Source: Aquanectria penicillioides
Taxonomy: Eukaryota > Ascomycota > Sordariomycetes > Hypocreales > Nectriaceae
DNA length: 64,000 nt
Direction: 5' to 3'
Assembly (NCBI GenBank): GCA_003415625.1
Contig: PYIU01000004.1
Span: 3,472,001-3,536,000, forward strand
In this document: positions 26,501 to 39,144 of the stretch, piece by piece
Layout of the letters: each line of letters begins with the position of its first letter
Numbering within the stretch: position 1 is the stretch's first letter
Translations under genes and position numbers: made by a program
Notes under the pieces: model-generated
Databases searched by the model: none
What the model was told of the DNA's origin: nothing
What the model saw: only the letters and a program-made list of their open reading frames with translations

Positions 26501-28619
26501 TATAGCTAAAGGCTTAATTTACTATAATTTATATTAATATATAGCCTTTATATTCTAACTTTATTAAATAGAAATTAAAAGCAATTTACTCTTTTAGCTT
26601 TACCCTTTTAATAGCTTTTTAAAGTATTTAATAAATTGCTTAATAAGCCTTTACTACCTTATAGGTATTGCAATTAATTATTATAATTCTTTAAGAGCTT
26701 TAAAGGTTATTTAGCTTTAGCCTAATGCCTTAAGTAGTATTTAAAAGGTACTTAAAAATATTTAGGCTTAAATAGCTAAATTACTAATATTATATATATA
26801 AATTCCCTTTAAAGGGCCTTTATTAAATTTATAATATATATTTTTAGATATAGCATTAAGCTAATAAGCAATTAATAAATAGTACTTAAAGGGCTAATAA
26901 TTTATTTTTATTAAAGTATATATATTTTAAAACCTATTGCCTATAGATCTCTTTAATTTTATTAAAATAGCTACTATTAGCTTTATATAAGCAATTACTA
27001 TTAGATTTTATATTTTATTAAAACCTTTATTTTTTTAGCTATAAAAGGAATATTAAGTTTAATATTAAGGCTTTATAGAAAGTAATATTAAATAATTAAA
27101 GAGTTATTAATAAACTATTAATAGATTATAAAGTTATTATAGTATTTTTATAACTATTAATTAAAATTAATTTTATTTTTAATTATAGAAAGTCTTCTAT
27201 TAAAGCTACTCTTAAATTATATATCTATATAGTATCTTTAAAGATATATATTAAAACCTTTAAATCTAAAAGATAGCTTTTTTATAGTAGGTATAATTTA
27301 ATAACTATTAAGTAAGCATTTATTATTACTTTTTTTTAATAAAAGCTTAATATTTAGCATTATTATAAATTGCTTAATATAAGCTTTTTTATTTAATTTA
27401 TAACTTTATTACTATTCTTTTTAATATATTTTTTAATTAAAGCCTTTATTGCTTAATTAAGCTACTATCCTTAAAATTATATCTTTAAAAAGGTATAATA
27501 GCACTTAACTAAAGATTAATAATTACTAAAATAAATAAAGCACTATATATTTATACTATTAATAGCACTTAATAATTATACTCTTTTTCCTTAAGGCTTT
27601 ATTAAGGGTTTATTAGCTTCTTTACTTTCTTTATAATAATAATAAAACACTTTTAGTATAACCTTTCCTTAAGTTAAAATTACTAAACTATTAATAAATA
27701 CTTAATAAATAGCCCCTAAAACCTTTATAATTAATAGAGTATTTATAATAGCTTTATTTAACTTTATAGTATTATATATATTAATCTAAAACTTAAAAGG
27801 TATATCTTTTAATACTATAATTAAGTCCTTAAACTATTAGCTTACTTTTATTGCTTTTTAAAGCTTTATTGCTTAAGCTTTTTAAATTGCCTTTTTTTAA
27901 AAAGTAAGCTAATTGCCTATACCCTTATAGATTATAACTTAAGATTAATAGAGTTTTACTAGCAATTTATAAAAGATTTAATAAGCTTTATATATATATT
28001 TATTTTTTATTTAAGTAAAATAATTATATAAAGCTTTTATTTATTTAATTAATACCTTTTTTATTAAATAGTAATAGTAATATAAAAAAAAAAATTTATT
28101 AAATTTAATCTTAAATAATTACTATTCTTTTTTAAAGAGCTATATATCTCTTTAATTAATATTTATAATTAATTTATAGTGCATTAAATGCTATTAGGCC
28201 TATATTTATAAAATTAATAACTTTAGTTGCTTTAATTAAGAACTTTTTACTATTTATTAAATAAAGGGTCTTTAATTTATAGTTAATTATAAAAGTGCTT
28301 AATACTGCAATTAATATAAAGGCACTTATAGCTAATAGTATACCCTTTTTTTAGCTAAAGGACTTAAAGTTTAAAGGGATTAGCTCTTTAATAATAAAAA
28401 GGGGCTTTTTAGCTATTTTAAGATTAATATAAAGCTAAAGATCTTAAGTAATAGCCTTTATTTTTAGAATTAAATACTAAAAGATTTAATTATTATTAAT
28501 AATTAACTTAATAAAAATAGCTAAAGTTATTATTATTAAATAATTAATAATTAATTAGCAATTTAAATAAAGAAAGTATATAAATAATAAGGGCATATAG
28601 TATATATTTAACTGTTAAT

Positions 28620-28851
28620 TATTAGATAGCTTATATAACTATTTAATAACCTTAACTATATATATATATATTGTGTATATTTAATTTAGCTCCCCCCTTT
28701 TAGGTTAGGGAGGTCTATATTTCCTTTTATTTTTAATATAGGCTAGCTGACTGAAGGCTTAGCAAGCCTTCTTTAAGTCGGTCCTAATAACCCTTTGTTT
28801 TTTATATAACTCCCTAAAGTATAGGTGTTCTAATATGCCTTCAATCTAATA
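28620..28851 (+). repeat. gypsy G3 3' LTR (232 bp), less mutated copy
   Basis: Direct repeat of 23,316-23,547. It still has several unmutated CpA/TpG positions (ctgactgaagg, taagtcggtcc, tgtgtata), so it is less affected by RIP than the 5' LTR. Followed by the target duplication actat at 28,852-28,856. Confidence 0.87.
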
Positions 28852-28856
28852 ACTAT

Positions 28857-30028
28857 ATTAGCTATAGATTAGGGCTAAATAGCAGTTTCTTACTATATAG
28901 CTATATTTAAAGCATTAAAAGTATTAAATAAGTTTAAGACCCTTTTTATAAAGTTTATAGTTATAAAGCTTAGCATTAAAAAGTAATCTATTATTATATA
29001 GGCTATTAGCCTTTTTAATAAATAGAATATATAAAATAAAGTTTATTTTTATTATAGTACTATTTTAGGCCTATATAGACTTTACTTTATTAACTTTTAA
29101 GGTATTTATATTATTAATAACTTCTATAAGCTTATTTATATTATTAAAAATAAATTTAATTTAAATTCCTTTAGCTATAATAGTAAAGGTTAAAGGGGCA
29201 AAAAGAGCTTTATCCCTAAATATAATGCCTATTTATTCTTTCTTTATAAAAGGCTTTAGCTTACTTTAAGGTAAAAAAGATAAGGATTATATTTTTATTA
29301 AAGAGGCAATATATTATAATTATATAAAAGTTACTATAGGCTTAATTTACTATTTATATAATCTTTATTAAAATGCAGTTTTTAATATCCTTAAGGGCAT
29401 CTTTAATATAGATTATAATTTTATACTTAATATAGCTATATATTATATATTTATTAATTTTAATATTTATAAGGCTAAGGCTATATAAAAGAACTAATAT
29501 ATAAAACTATTTTATTAGCTAAAAAAAAAGAAGCTTAAATTAATTAAAGTAACTATTATTACTATAATAATAGTAAATATTATAATAGCAATAATCTTAT
29601 TAATAAATCTCTTTTTAAAGCTTATATTAGCCTTAAAGAAGGGGCAAAAGTATACCTTATATATATTAATATAGATTTAAAATACCTTTTAAATAGCTTT
29701 AAAAAAGTAAAATAAAATAATTTTAATAATAGCTTTATAAGCTTTTTTATCTTTATTAATTATAGGGCTTTTATTAGCTTTTATTGCTTTATTTACTTTA
29801 GGTATACTATTAAATTAGCTAATAGTAAAAAGGGAGTTATATTAGCTATTTTTTATATTATATTTCCTTAAATTAATTACTATTAAAAGGCCTATAGCAT
29901 TAGTATTGCGCTTTTAATATACTATTATATTTAGGGGTAATTTAGTATAAGGAATTAATTAATTATAGTTTTAGATATTTTAAGAGTAGTTTAAAATAGC
30001 TACAAGCAATTATAAGTCTAAGGGCAAT
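28857..30028 (-). mobile_element. LINE A3, 5' fragment (minus strand)
   Basis: The reverse complement aligns with about 49,872-51,045 of LINE A2, reaching the LINE 5' end at about 30,028 (tctaagggcaatag, the inverse of gcccttaaac). It continues the fragment at 22,985-23,315 across the G3 insertion. Coding content is destroyed by RIP. Confidence 0.78.
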
Positions 30029-30045
30029 AGCTTAAATATTAAAGT

Positions 30046-30309
30046 ATTATATTAGCTTTTATTGCTTTATTTATTTTAAATATATTATTAAATTAACTAA
30101 TAATAAAAAGGGAATTATATTAGCTATTTTCTATACTATATTTTTTTATATTAATTACTATTAATAGAGTTATAATATTAATATTGCGCTTTTAGTGCAC
30201 TATTATGCCTAAAGGTAATTTAATATAAAGACTTAATTGCTTATAGTTTTAAATGTTTTAAGGGTAATTTAGGATAGCTATAAGTAATTGTAAGTTTAAG
30301 GGCAAAAAG
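30046..30309 (-). mobile_element. second LINE 5' end (A6), minus strand, in tandem with A3
   Basis: About 265 bp that repeat the 5' end of the LINE a second time, ending gggcaaaaag, with only 17 bp between it and the A3 5' end. It is a different copy, since many positions differ from A3. LINE A3 probably landed within this older LINE. Confidence 0.75.
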
Positions 30310-30351
30310 AATATATAGATAAAAATATATAATATATATTTAATTATTAAT

Positions 30352-30587
30352 TATTAAATAATTTATATAATTAATTAATAATCTTAAATATATATATATA
30401 TTTATTATATATTTATTTACTTTAGCTTCTATCCCTTAAGGTTAAAAAGGTTTAGCTTTCTTTTCTTTTTAATATAGGCTAGCTAACTAAAGGCTTAATA
30501 AGCCTTTATTAACTTAGTTCTAACAACCCTCTATTTCTTATATAACTTTCTAAAGCCTTAATGTTCTAATATGCCTTTAATTCAATA
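30352..30587 (+). repeat. extra LTR of the G3 family (solo or orphan)
   Basis: A third copy of the 232-bp G3 LTR, about 236 bp with small indels and more heavily mutated. It starts tattaaataattta and ends ttcaata. No matching internal region adjoins it. Gypsy G1 starts 4 bp after its end. Confidence 0.8.
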
Positions 30588-30591
30588 GTAT
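30588..30591. repeat. target-site duplication of gypsy G1, left copy (gtat)
   Basis: The four bases before the G1 5' LTR are gtat, and the four after the 3' LTR (39,046-39,049) are also gtat. One further shared base would make it agtat. Confidence 0.65.
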
Positions 30592-30974
30592 TAAGTTAGG
30601 GTCTAAGGTAATATAGATCAATCTATTATTAAGTTAATTAAAAAGATAAAAGGGACCTTAAAGATATAAAAAATAAATAGGCAGTTTTCTCTAATTAATT
30701 TTTATTTTTGAAATTTTAAATTCCTTGCATTTAGACTCTATTGAAGTTTTAGTGCAGCCCTTTATAACATTACTTTATTTATAACTTTTTGCCCTATTTT
30801 CTTTCTTTCTTTTCTTTAAGGGACACTTTAAAGCATTTAATTAAATGCTTTAACACTCTTTTAAGTTATTTGCAGCTGCTTAAGAAGGCTATTTAGTCTT
30901 TAACTAAACCTACTTACCCTATACCCTTTTAGGTAGGGTATATATTTTAGCTAATATCCCTATCTATTAATACA
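30592..30974 (+). repeat. gypsy G1 5' LTR (383 bp)
   Basis: Direct repeat of 38,663-39,045 and inverse of 19,172-19,554. Starts taagttaggg and ends ctattaataca. Fully RIPed through its 3' end, unlike the 3' LTR. Contains the palindrome gcatttaattaaatgc at 30,833-30,848. Confidence 0.9.
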
Positions 30975-33900
30975 TTTAAAGGTTATAGTAAAGAGAAGCC
31001 TTTAAGTTATTTAAAAAGATATTAAAGTGTTTAATTAAACTTTTTAATAATACTTTTAAGCTATTATTAAGAATCTAAAGAAATAGTAAACAATTAATTA
31101 TAAAGATCTAGGAATTCCTAAATACTAAAAAACCTATTACTTTTATAAAAATAGAGGGCACTAAAATTAAAAATAATACTAAAGATAAGTAAAGATATTA
31201 ATATAAGTTTGCATTCTAGAAAAAGAAAACTTACTATTATAGTTAAGGTAAATATATAGAAAAATTCAATAATTTAATATAGTGCTAATATATTAGCATA
31301 AAGGTATATAAGGCAAAATAATAGTATAAATAATATATAAGCATTTAATTAAATACTTTTAAATATTAAAGTATACTTAAGACTACTAAAAGCTTGGTTT
31401 ATAGATTAAAAAAGAAGAAAGAAGAGAAAGAAGAAGATTACTTAACCCTTAATTAATTATAGGGAATAGGAAATTTTTATTATCTTTATTAGTCTTTAGA
31501 CTTTAGCTAAAGGGTGTATATATATACTTATTACTATTTTAATTAGCTACTTTACCTATTATTACTAACTTTAAAAAGCTAGTTTAAATTTATTAAGATA
31601 AAGCCTTATTAAATACAATACTACTATCCCTTTTCTTTACTTTTTTTAATTATTTTAGTATATATTTTAATTTATTATATTATTTTATTCTTTTATTATA
31701 TATATATATTATTTTATTATAATTTATAACTTTAGGAGTTAAATAGCTAGCTTACACTCCTTTATATATATATATTAAAATACTTATTATAGAAATCCTA
31801 ATAACTATAATTTACTAATGCCTTTAGATAAAAAAATAAAGGGAATATTTAATTAAATGCAATTAAACCCCTTAAGCCCTATTAAAAGTAAAGGGGGTTA
31901 ATATAGTTAATAATCTTTAATTATCCTTTTTAAGTTAATTAATACTATTAATATTAATATTCCTAAAGAGAATAAACTAAATATATTAGCTAAAATAATA
32001 AAAGCAATTATTACCTTTATTTAATTACTTAATATAATTTTTAATAAAAGGAATATTATGCATTTCCTTAAATTATATAATAGATTTATAATTAGCTAAA
32101 AAGTTATAAATAGTATAAAAAGTAAAGCTTTTATATACTATATGACCTTTAAAGTGTCTTAAGATATTATAAACTTACTAAAAGGCAATAATTGGGCTGC
32201 TATAAAGTAGAACCTTTTAGAAACCTTTAAGTATTAGGATTTAAATTAATTAGATCTACCTAAGAATAAGCTTTAGTAAATAAATATAACTTCAATCCAA
32301 TCTATAGAGTATAGAGTTATCCTTTACTGGCTTATAAAGTATGCCTAATTTAGTAGGAAAGTAGATCCTATTAGCTAAAAGGCTTTTATAGTATAGGCTT
32401 AGGCTATCTATAATGCTATGCTAAAAAATATTATTATTAATATTTATTAATAGAAAGGGAAATACCTAAATACCTTAAGAATAATAAAGTATAAGGAGAT
32501 AATTAGGCTAATTAAAAACTTTTTTAATACTAAAAAAGAAATTTAAATCTTTTAAATAAAAAAGAAGGATAATAACTTTAGATATTTTAGGAAAATTAAA
32601 AAACCTTTTGCTTATTAAAATTAGCTTTAGCATTAAGAGCTTAAGTTCTTTAACCCTATTTAAAGCTTAAAAGGGAAGTTAAGTCTTCTTACTAAAGAAA
32701 TAAAGAAGCTATAAATTAATATAGCTTAAAATATTATAAATAAATTATAGAAGTTAAAAAGAATTATATATTAAGAGATTAACTAACTAAAAATAGAATT
32801 ATTATTATTAATTAAAAATAACCTTAATTAAATAGAAGAATCTAATTATATATATCCCTATTATAACTTCTATATTAATGTAAATTATAATAGGGATCTA
32901 AAGTGCTTCTATTATATAAAAGTAAGGCATTTTCTAAACTATTGCCTACTTCTTATAAAAGATAAAAGAAAGGGATTTATAGATTATAATAGTAATACTA
33001 GCTTTATTTAAATAGGGCAATAGGAACTCTTACTACCTTTAAAACTAATATATAAGCTTACTATTAAAGAAGGAATAAGAAAAATAATTATTTTATAAAT
33101 TTTAGAATTCCCTACCTTTAAGATTTATAGCTAAGCTAAAGTTATAATAGTAAATAAGCTAAATGTATAGAAATAGTAGATTATTAAGAAAGAGAAGCAT
33201 TTAATTAAAGACTTCTTTAGGCATATTAATTAACTAAAGTATAGCTTTTTAATACTTAATAGGAATTCCCTTAAGGAGACTTAAGAACCTAAAGTTAATT
33301 GCATTCTTATTAATGATTAAGCTATAGAATTGATTAATAACCCTTTTATTGCTAATATTATATTAAAAATTAATACTATAAAATATATAAAAGTAAAATT
33401 AAAAGAGAAATTAATTAATTAAAAAAAGAAAAAGGGAACTTAATCTTTTATTTAGGTTATAAATAGGGAATTTATTAAGAATAGGGAGATTGCTAATATT
33501 ATCCTTAAAGAAAAGGATTAAAATACTTTTAATTAAATGCTTAAGGTTATTTAAATAAAGAGATAAGTTTATAAAAAGATAATAGAATTAAAAGTCTAAA
33601 TAACTATTAAGAACTTAATTACCCTTAACTCTCCTTTAGGTAATAATATTTTAGAGATAGTTTTTAATTATATAAAGAGAATAAAAAAAGTTAAATAAAT
33701 AAAACCTAAACCCTTATTTAAAAAAAGATAGATTTAATAAGCTATTAATCTAATTATAATTAATAATTTAAAAGTAATATTTTTAAAGGAGTACTTTAAT
33801 TGTATTATTAAGTAGTATAGTATTAATAGTATATTAATTAAAGAGGAATCTAAACTTTATTATATACTATTGCCTAAAGAATACTTTATTAAGAATTAGG

Positions 33901-36900
33901 GAAGTATTAATAAAGTTAATATTAATTATATAATAACTAAAGGGGAAAAGGTTATATTTAATTAAATGCATTTAATAGTCTATATAAATATTTTAAATTA
34001 ATAGTATTAAAGAACTTTAGTTTAATGCTAAAAACTGCTAAAAATCTAAATAAAGTTAAGTAATTCTAATAGAATAATTTAGAAAGCTTTAATAGATTTT
34101 AGGTTAAAAGGAAATATTATTTTTAATAAAATAGTATAAAAATGCAAATTAAAAGTAAAGCCTATAGAAGCTTTTACTATATTTTACTTTAATAATTGAA
34201 TTTAAATGTATAGAGAAGTGGATATTAAGCTATTTCTTAAAAATATTTAAATAATATAGAGATTCTATATTGCTTTAAAAGAATATATTTCTATTCCTTT
34301 TATTTTAGGAATGCTCTTTATTAAGGCTACTAAAATTACATTTAATTATATATCTTTAAAAGGAGAAATACTTTTATAATATTAATTTAGTTTAATTAAA
34401 ATTATTATACCTACTATTAAAAATATTAAATAGAATGCCTTAAGGAATATAGAGACTACTTAAGGCAACTAAAGATAAATTCCTAAAGTTCTTTTAGATT
34501 AATAGGATTATAGGGTCTAAAAGAAAATAATAATAAGCAATCAATTAAATAATTAAATAAGGCATTAATAAAAGCAGTAATTTAATTAATAGTTAGGAAT
34601 TAATTAAAGGTTAATTATATAAAGGTAATAAAGGTAAAAAAAAAGCTATAATTAGCTATATATTAAAAAGAGAAAGTAGCATTTATTAATATAATATATA
34701 AATAAAAAGCCAATAAAATATATTCTAAAGATAATATTTTATTAAATAGATCTATTCTTAAAGGGGATCTATATTAGAAAAAGAAAAGGTAGAAAAAATT
34801 AAAGGGAGATCTTAAAGAGAAGTTTAAGTACTTAAAGCTTCTAATACTTAAGTTCTTTAAAATAGCTAAAGGATTAAGGCTATATAAAGAAAGACTTTAG
34901 AAAGTAATTAATTAAATAGAAGGGATCCTTACTAATAAAAAAAGAAGTATTCTCTTAAAAATTCTTTATAATAGAGAAGTGGCACTTACTTAAGATTTTA
35001 AGGAGTATAGAAGACTAAACCCTAAAGTGGCCTCTTTATAGATTATTAAAATAATTAAATATAAAGCCTAATAAATAGGAAATATTTTAATCCCTAAAGG
35101 ATTAAAAAAGAAAGTTATTAAGTTATTAAAAACTTAAATAAAAAGAGGAATTCTTTAAGAGTTTTATACTGCCTATTAAAACCTATATATATTAGTGGCA
35201 AAAAAGAATAGTAGACTTTATTTAATTAATTTAGCTAAAAGATATAATATATATATAATATAGAATGGATTAATTCCTTTAGGAGCTAATAAATTCTTAG
35301 CTAAATTTAGGATATATAAAATCCTAACTCTTTTAGACTTCTTTTTAAAATATAATTAGATTTCTTTAGTAAAGAAAAGTTAGAATTTAATAACTTTTAA
35401 TATGCCATTAAGGCTTCTTAAAATATACACTTTACTATAAGGAGGAATTAATTTAATAATATAGTTCTTAAGGATTATAATTAAAATTCTTTTTGATTTA
35501 TTACTAGAAGTTTATTAAGCCTTTTTAAATAATATTGCTATTAAAGGACTAAAGATTAAGTATAATAGAGAGGAAGTGCTTTTTAGTATATAGAAATTTA
35601 TTTTAAAGCATTTAATTAATTTAAATAAAACTCTTTTAAATATTAAGCTATTTAAGTGTATAATTTCTATAAAGAAGTTAAAGTTCTATTAATATATTGC
35701 AATTATTATTAAATATTTATATAGTATAGCTAAAAGGCAGCTAATAAAGGAAAAAGTAATTAAAATTAATAAGTAAAAAAGATACTATAACCTAAAGTAA
35801 GTTAAAGCATTTTTAGGAATTATAGGCTACTATTAAATTTAGGTTAAAAGATATACCTAAATTATTAGACCTTTTATTTAATTATTAAGGAAGAATGCTA
35901 TATAGATATAGGGTAAGAAATAAATTAATGCTATAGTAGTTCTTAAAGAAAAGATAACTTTTGCTTTTATTCTAGCAATATTAGACCTTTTTAAAGGATT
36001 TAAAGAGGTTATCCTTATAATTAATGCTAATAAAAAAGGCTAGGGTATAGTATTAATGCAAATAATAAAGAGAAAGAGGCATTTAATAAGATATAAATTT
36101 AGTTTTTAGACTTCTATAGAATAAAGGCATAATGCTACTAAACTTAAATGTAAGGGTATATTATATAGGATTAAATGCCTTTATAGCTATATATATAGAT
36201 TGCTCTTTATTTTAAAGATAGATTCTTAAGTTTTAGTCTATTAGCTTAATAGTAGGGCTAGCAATATCCTTAATGCAATAGTTATTTAATGGATTGATTA
36301 TATTTTATTGTTTAACTTTACTATTTAATATATTTCTAGAAATAAAAATAATATAGCTAATAGGCTATTTAAAAAAGGTTTAAAAGCATTTAATTAAATA
36401 GACTAAAAGGCTAAAGGTAATATTAAAGAGTTTATTAATGCTTATTTTAATATTATTAAAATTAAGGATAAATTAATAGAGTTAAAAAAGAATTATAGTA
36501 GATCTTTATTGCAATTAAAGGAATACTTGCTTTTATTAGAAAGGCTAATAGATATTACTCTATAAAATTACTAATACTTATAGCTAAAGGCTAAAAAACA
36601 CTTTATAAAAGGTAGCTGCTTATAGATTAAGGCTAAAGAATAGAAAAGCAACTTAAGGTTAGTTATAAAGAAAAAAGACATTTAAAAGGATTTAATTAAA
36701 TTATACTATATTAATAAAGGGCATTATAGTTATAATGCTATTTATATACTTCTTTTTAAAAGGTACTATTAATAAAGTATAAAAAGAAGCATTATAAAAG
36801 CTATTAAATAGTGCCTAATATATTAAATATATATTCCTTAAAGACTAATAGAAGCCTTTATATCTATTAAGCTTATCTATTTAATAATAAAGATTTATTT

Positions 36901-38662
36901 TAATAAATAGTATATACCTTTTAATAAAGGATTTAAATTTATACTAAAAGCTAAATGCAATCTTTGCAAATAAATAGAGGCCAAGCTAATCCTAAAATTA
37001 AATAGTTATTATATTGTGAAATTCCTTAAAAAACTATACTATTAATATAGAATGCTAAAAAGAGTAATTATTAATAATAAAAAAGAGATTATAAAAGAGA
37101 TTCCTAAAGATCTTAATAGCTTTAGTATAAAAGTTATTAATACTTTTACTTATAACCCTAAAGTGAATAGACTTATTAAAGGTAGTTATACTACTATAAT
37201 GAGTTTCCTAAAGAAAAAGGGTAAAGAAAAAGAAAAATAAGTAAATATCTTGCTAATAGCTTTACTGGCTAAAAGAGCAGCTATTTATGCCTTATATAGA
37301 AGATTACCTTTTTATTTACTTTATGGATAGGAGCCAATCCTTTCTCTAAAAGTAGAAGTATTTATATAGTATTTAATTAAATGGAATAATATAACCTTTA
37401 CTAAAGACCTACTTAAGCAAAGGATTAGGATCCTAAAGTAAAAGCAAGAAAATATAAAAAAAACTAAGCAATAAATAACTACATTCTAAAGGTTAATTGC
37501 TAATAAAAAGATCAAAAAGAATTAATATAGACTGCATAAAGAGCCTTTTGCTATTAAAGATTTAGTTCTTTAGTATAATATATAAAATTAAAAGGATATA
37601 TTTTATATTATAAAGATAAAGCTATATTAGTTAGGCCCTTATAGAATTGCTAATATATTTAATAAAATAAAGAATTATATCCTTAATACTATAAATAAAG
37701 TTAAGCTTTTTAGTATAACCTATAGTAATTAGTTAAGAAAGTTTATAGAGGATAAAGATAGATAGTAGATAAATAGAGATAATAAAGAGACTTTTAGTAT
37801 AAGTTAAAAAGTACTACTAAAGGTAAAGAAAAAAGGGAAAGTATTTAATTAAATGCAAATTAAGTCTATAGAATAGTAGGAATAGGATAAACTTAATCTA
37901 AATGCTATAAAAAGCTTAAACAACAATACTATAATATGCACCTATATTAGGCTTAAGGAGATTATTAAAGTTTAAATTCTAAAAATAAGTAGCAATTAGT
38001 AAATGCAGTACTAAAATATAGTAAGCAATTAATTAAATAGTTAGTAATAGCATTAGGCTAAAAATAGTTAGATTGCTATTAGAAGAGGGGTGCTAAAAGT
38101 TAAAAAGGGGGAAGTAAAGACACTAAAACTAATACTATACTAAAAAAAGATAAGCTACTATTTAAACCTAATAAGGTAATTATAACTTAAACTATATTGC
38201 CCCTATTAAAAAAAAGATAATTACTAAAACTAAATAAATAAATTTGCCTTAAATTAATTAATAGGCTATTTTTAAACTCCTTTAAATAAAGAGCTAGATC
38301 TTTTATATACTAAAAGGGTTAATCTTAATAAACTAATAAAATAAGATTATAACTACTACTTATAAGCTATTTAAACCTTTAATTCCTATTTATTAGTCTT
38401 ATGCTAATTAATATTGCAATTAGAAATTGCATTATAAAGAAAGGTAATAGTAAAGTTAAAATAAAAAGGTTAGGTATTAAAAGTAAAATAAATTATAAAG
38501 GGAGATAATAATAGATTAAATAATAGATTATAGATATAAAGCATTTAATTAAATGCTTTTTTTAAGATTTTCTTTATATTTAAATAGATTAAGCTTAAAG
38601 TTTTCCTTTTATATTATGCCTTTAGTCCACTTAAGGGCAAGCATTAAGGCATTAAAAAGGGA

Positions 38663-39045
38663 TAAATTAAGGTTTAAAGTAATATAGATTAATCTATTAT
38701 TAAGTTAGTTAAAAAGATAAAAGGGACCTTAAAGATATAAGAAATAAATAGGCAGTTTTCTTTAATTAATTTTTATTTTTAAAATTTTAAATTCCTTATA
38801 TTTAGACTCTATTGAAGTTTTAGTGCAGCCCTTTATAATATTACTTTATTTATAACTTTTTGCCCTATTTTCTTTCTTTCTTTTCTTTAAGGGATACTTT
38901 AAAGCATTTAATTAAATGCTTTAATACTCTTTTAAGTTGTTTGCAGCTGCTTAAGAAGGCTATTTAGTCTTTAACTGAACTTGCTTACCCTATACCCTTT
39001 TGGGTAGGGTGTGTGTTTTGGCCAGTGTCCCCATCCACCAATACA
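38663..39045 (+). repeat. gypsy G1 3' LTR (383 bp), RIP boundary inside
   Basis: Direct repeat of the 5' LTR. Its first 310 bp or so are RIPed to the same degree. From about 38,975 it keeps CpA and TpG (ttgggtagggtgtgtgtttt, ggccagtgtccccatccacc), while the 5' LTR has TpA at those positions. Ends ccaccaataca, followed by the target duplication gtat. Confidence 0.92.
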
Positions 39046-39046
39046 G

Positions 39047-39144
39047 TATTTATATAACTTTCATCCAATTATTTTAAGCTTTATTTCCATTATTTAAAGT
39101 GCGTACTGATGTTCCCCCATATACACAATACCTTGGGTTTAACA
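39047..39144 (+). repeat. island-flanking repeat R2, unmutated copy
   Basis: About 98 bp from tatttatataactttc to ccttgggtttaaca. It recurs as a heavily RIPed direct copy at 47,808-47,904, on the other side of the gene island. This copy keeps all CpA and TpG sites. Confidence 0.78.

Larger units (their letters stand above)
23316..28851 (+). mobile_element. Ty3/gypsy element G3, complete with two 232-bp LTRs (RIP-dead)
   Basis: A 5.5-kb element bounded by direct LTRs of equal length (23,316-23,547 and 28,620-28,851) and flanked by the 5-bp duplication actat. Orientation and class come from the RNase H region at about 26,370-26,640. There the plus strand reads IAFKDLYYSPILY followed after about 20 codons by a YSIVILYIAKGL block and an AFI.....EIKS segment, the usual AF..L..AP.L.HFD and TDAS..A.GG.L order with HPIAF..R.L..AE after it. 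Stops are everywhere. It sits inside LINE A3. A further LTR of this family lies at 30,352-30,587. Confidence 0.82.
30592..39045 (+). mobile_element. Ty3/gypsy element G1, complete with two 383-bp LTRs (RIP-dead)
   Basis: An 8.45-kb element with direct LTRs of exactly equal length and a 4-bp flanking duplication. The plus strand shows the pol order of Ty3/gypsy. The reverse transcriptase at about 34,990-35,560 has a readable LLDFF block, then FNNF, and a box corresponding to LP.G..NS. RNase H at about 35,930-36,330 has VILIINANKKG and RHLIRYKFSF. Integrase lies at about 36,500-37,260, where a remaining frame at 37,052-37,240 contains SFSIKVINTFTYNPKVNRLI, matching the core region before the YxPxANG..ER.H motif. 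Every domain carries C-to-T or G-to-A stops. It is the element nearest the genes, and its last 70 bp are not mutated. Confidence 0.88.

Noticed and set aside
22985..30309. CRISPR-like or tandem array suggested by three similar 230-bp blocks
   Set aside because: The blocks are LTRs of one gypsy family with kilobases between them.
37052..37240. 62-codon plus-strand open frame
   Set aside because: It is in the coding frame of the gypsy integrase but is only a fragment between RIP stops, so it is described within G1 and not as a gene.
1..38970. Centromere
   Set aside because: Long RIPed transposon blocks are common at centromeres in such fungi, but they also occur in subtelomeres and elsewhere; sequence alone cannot tell them apart.
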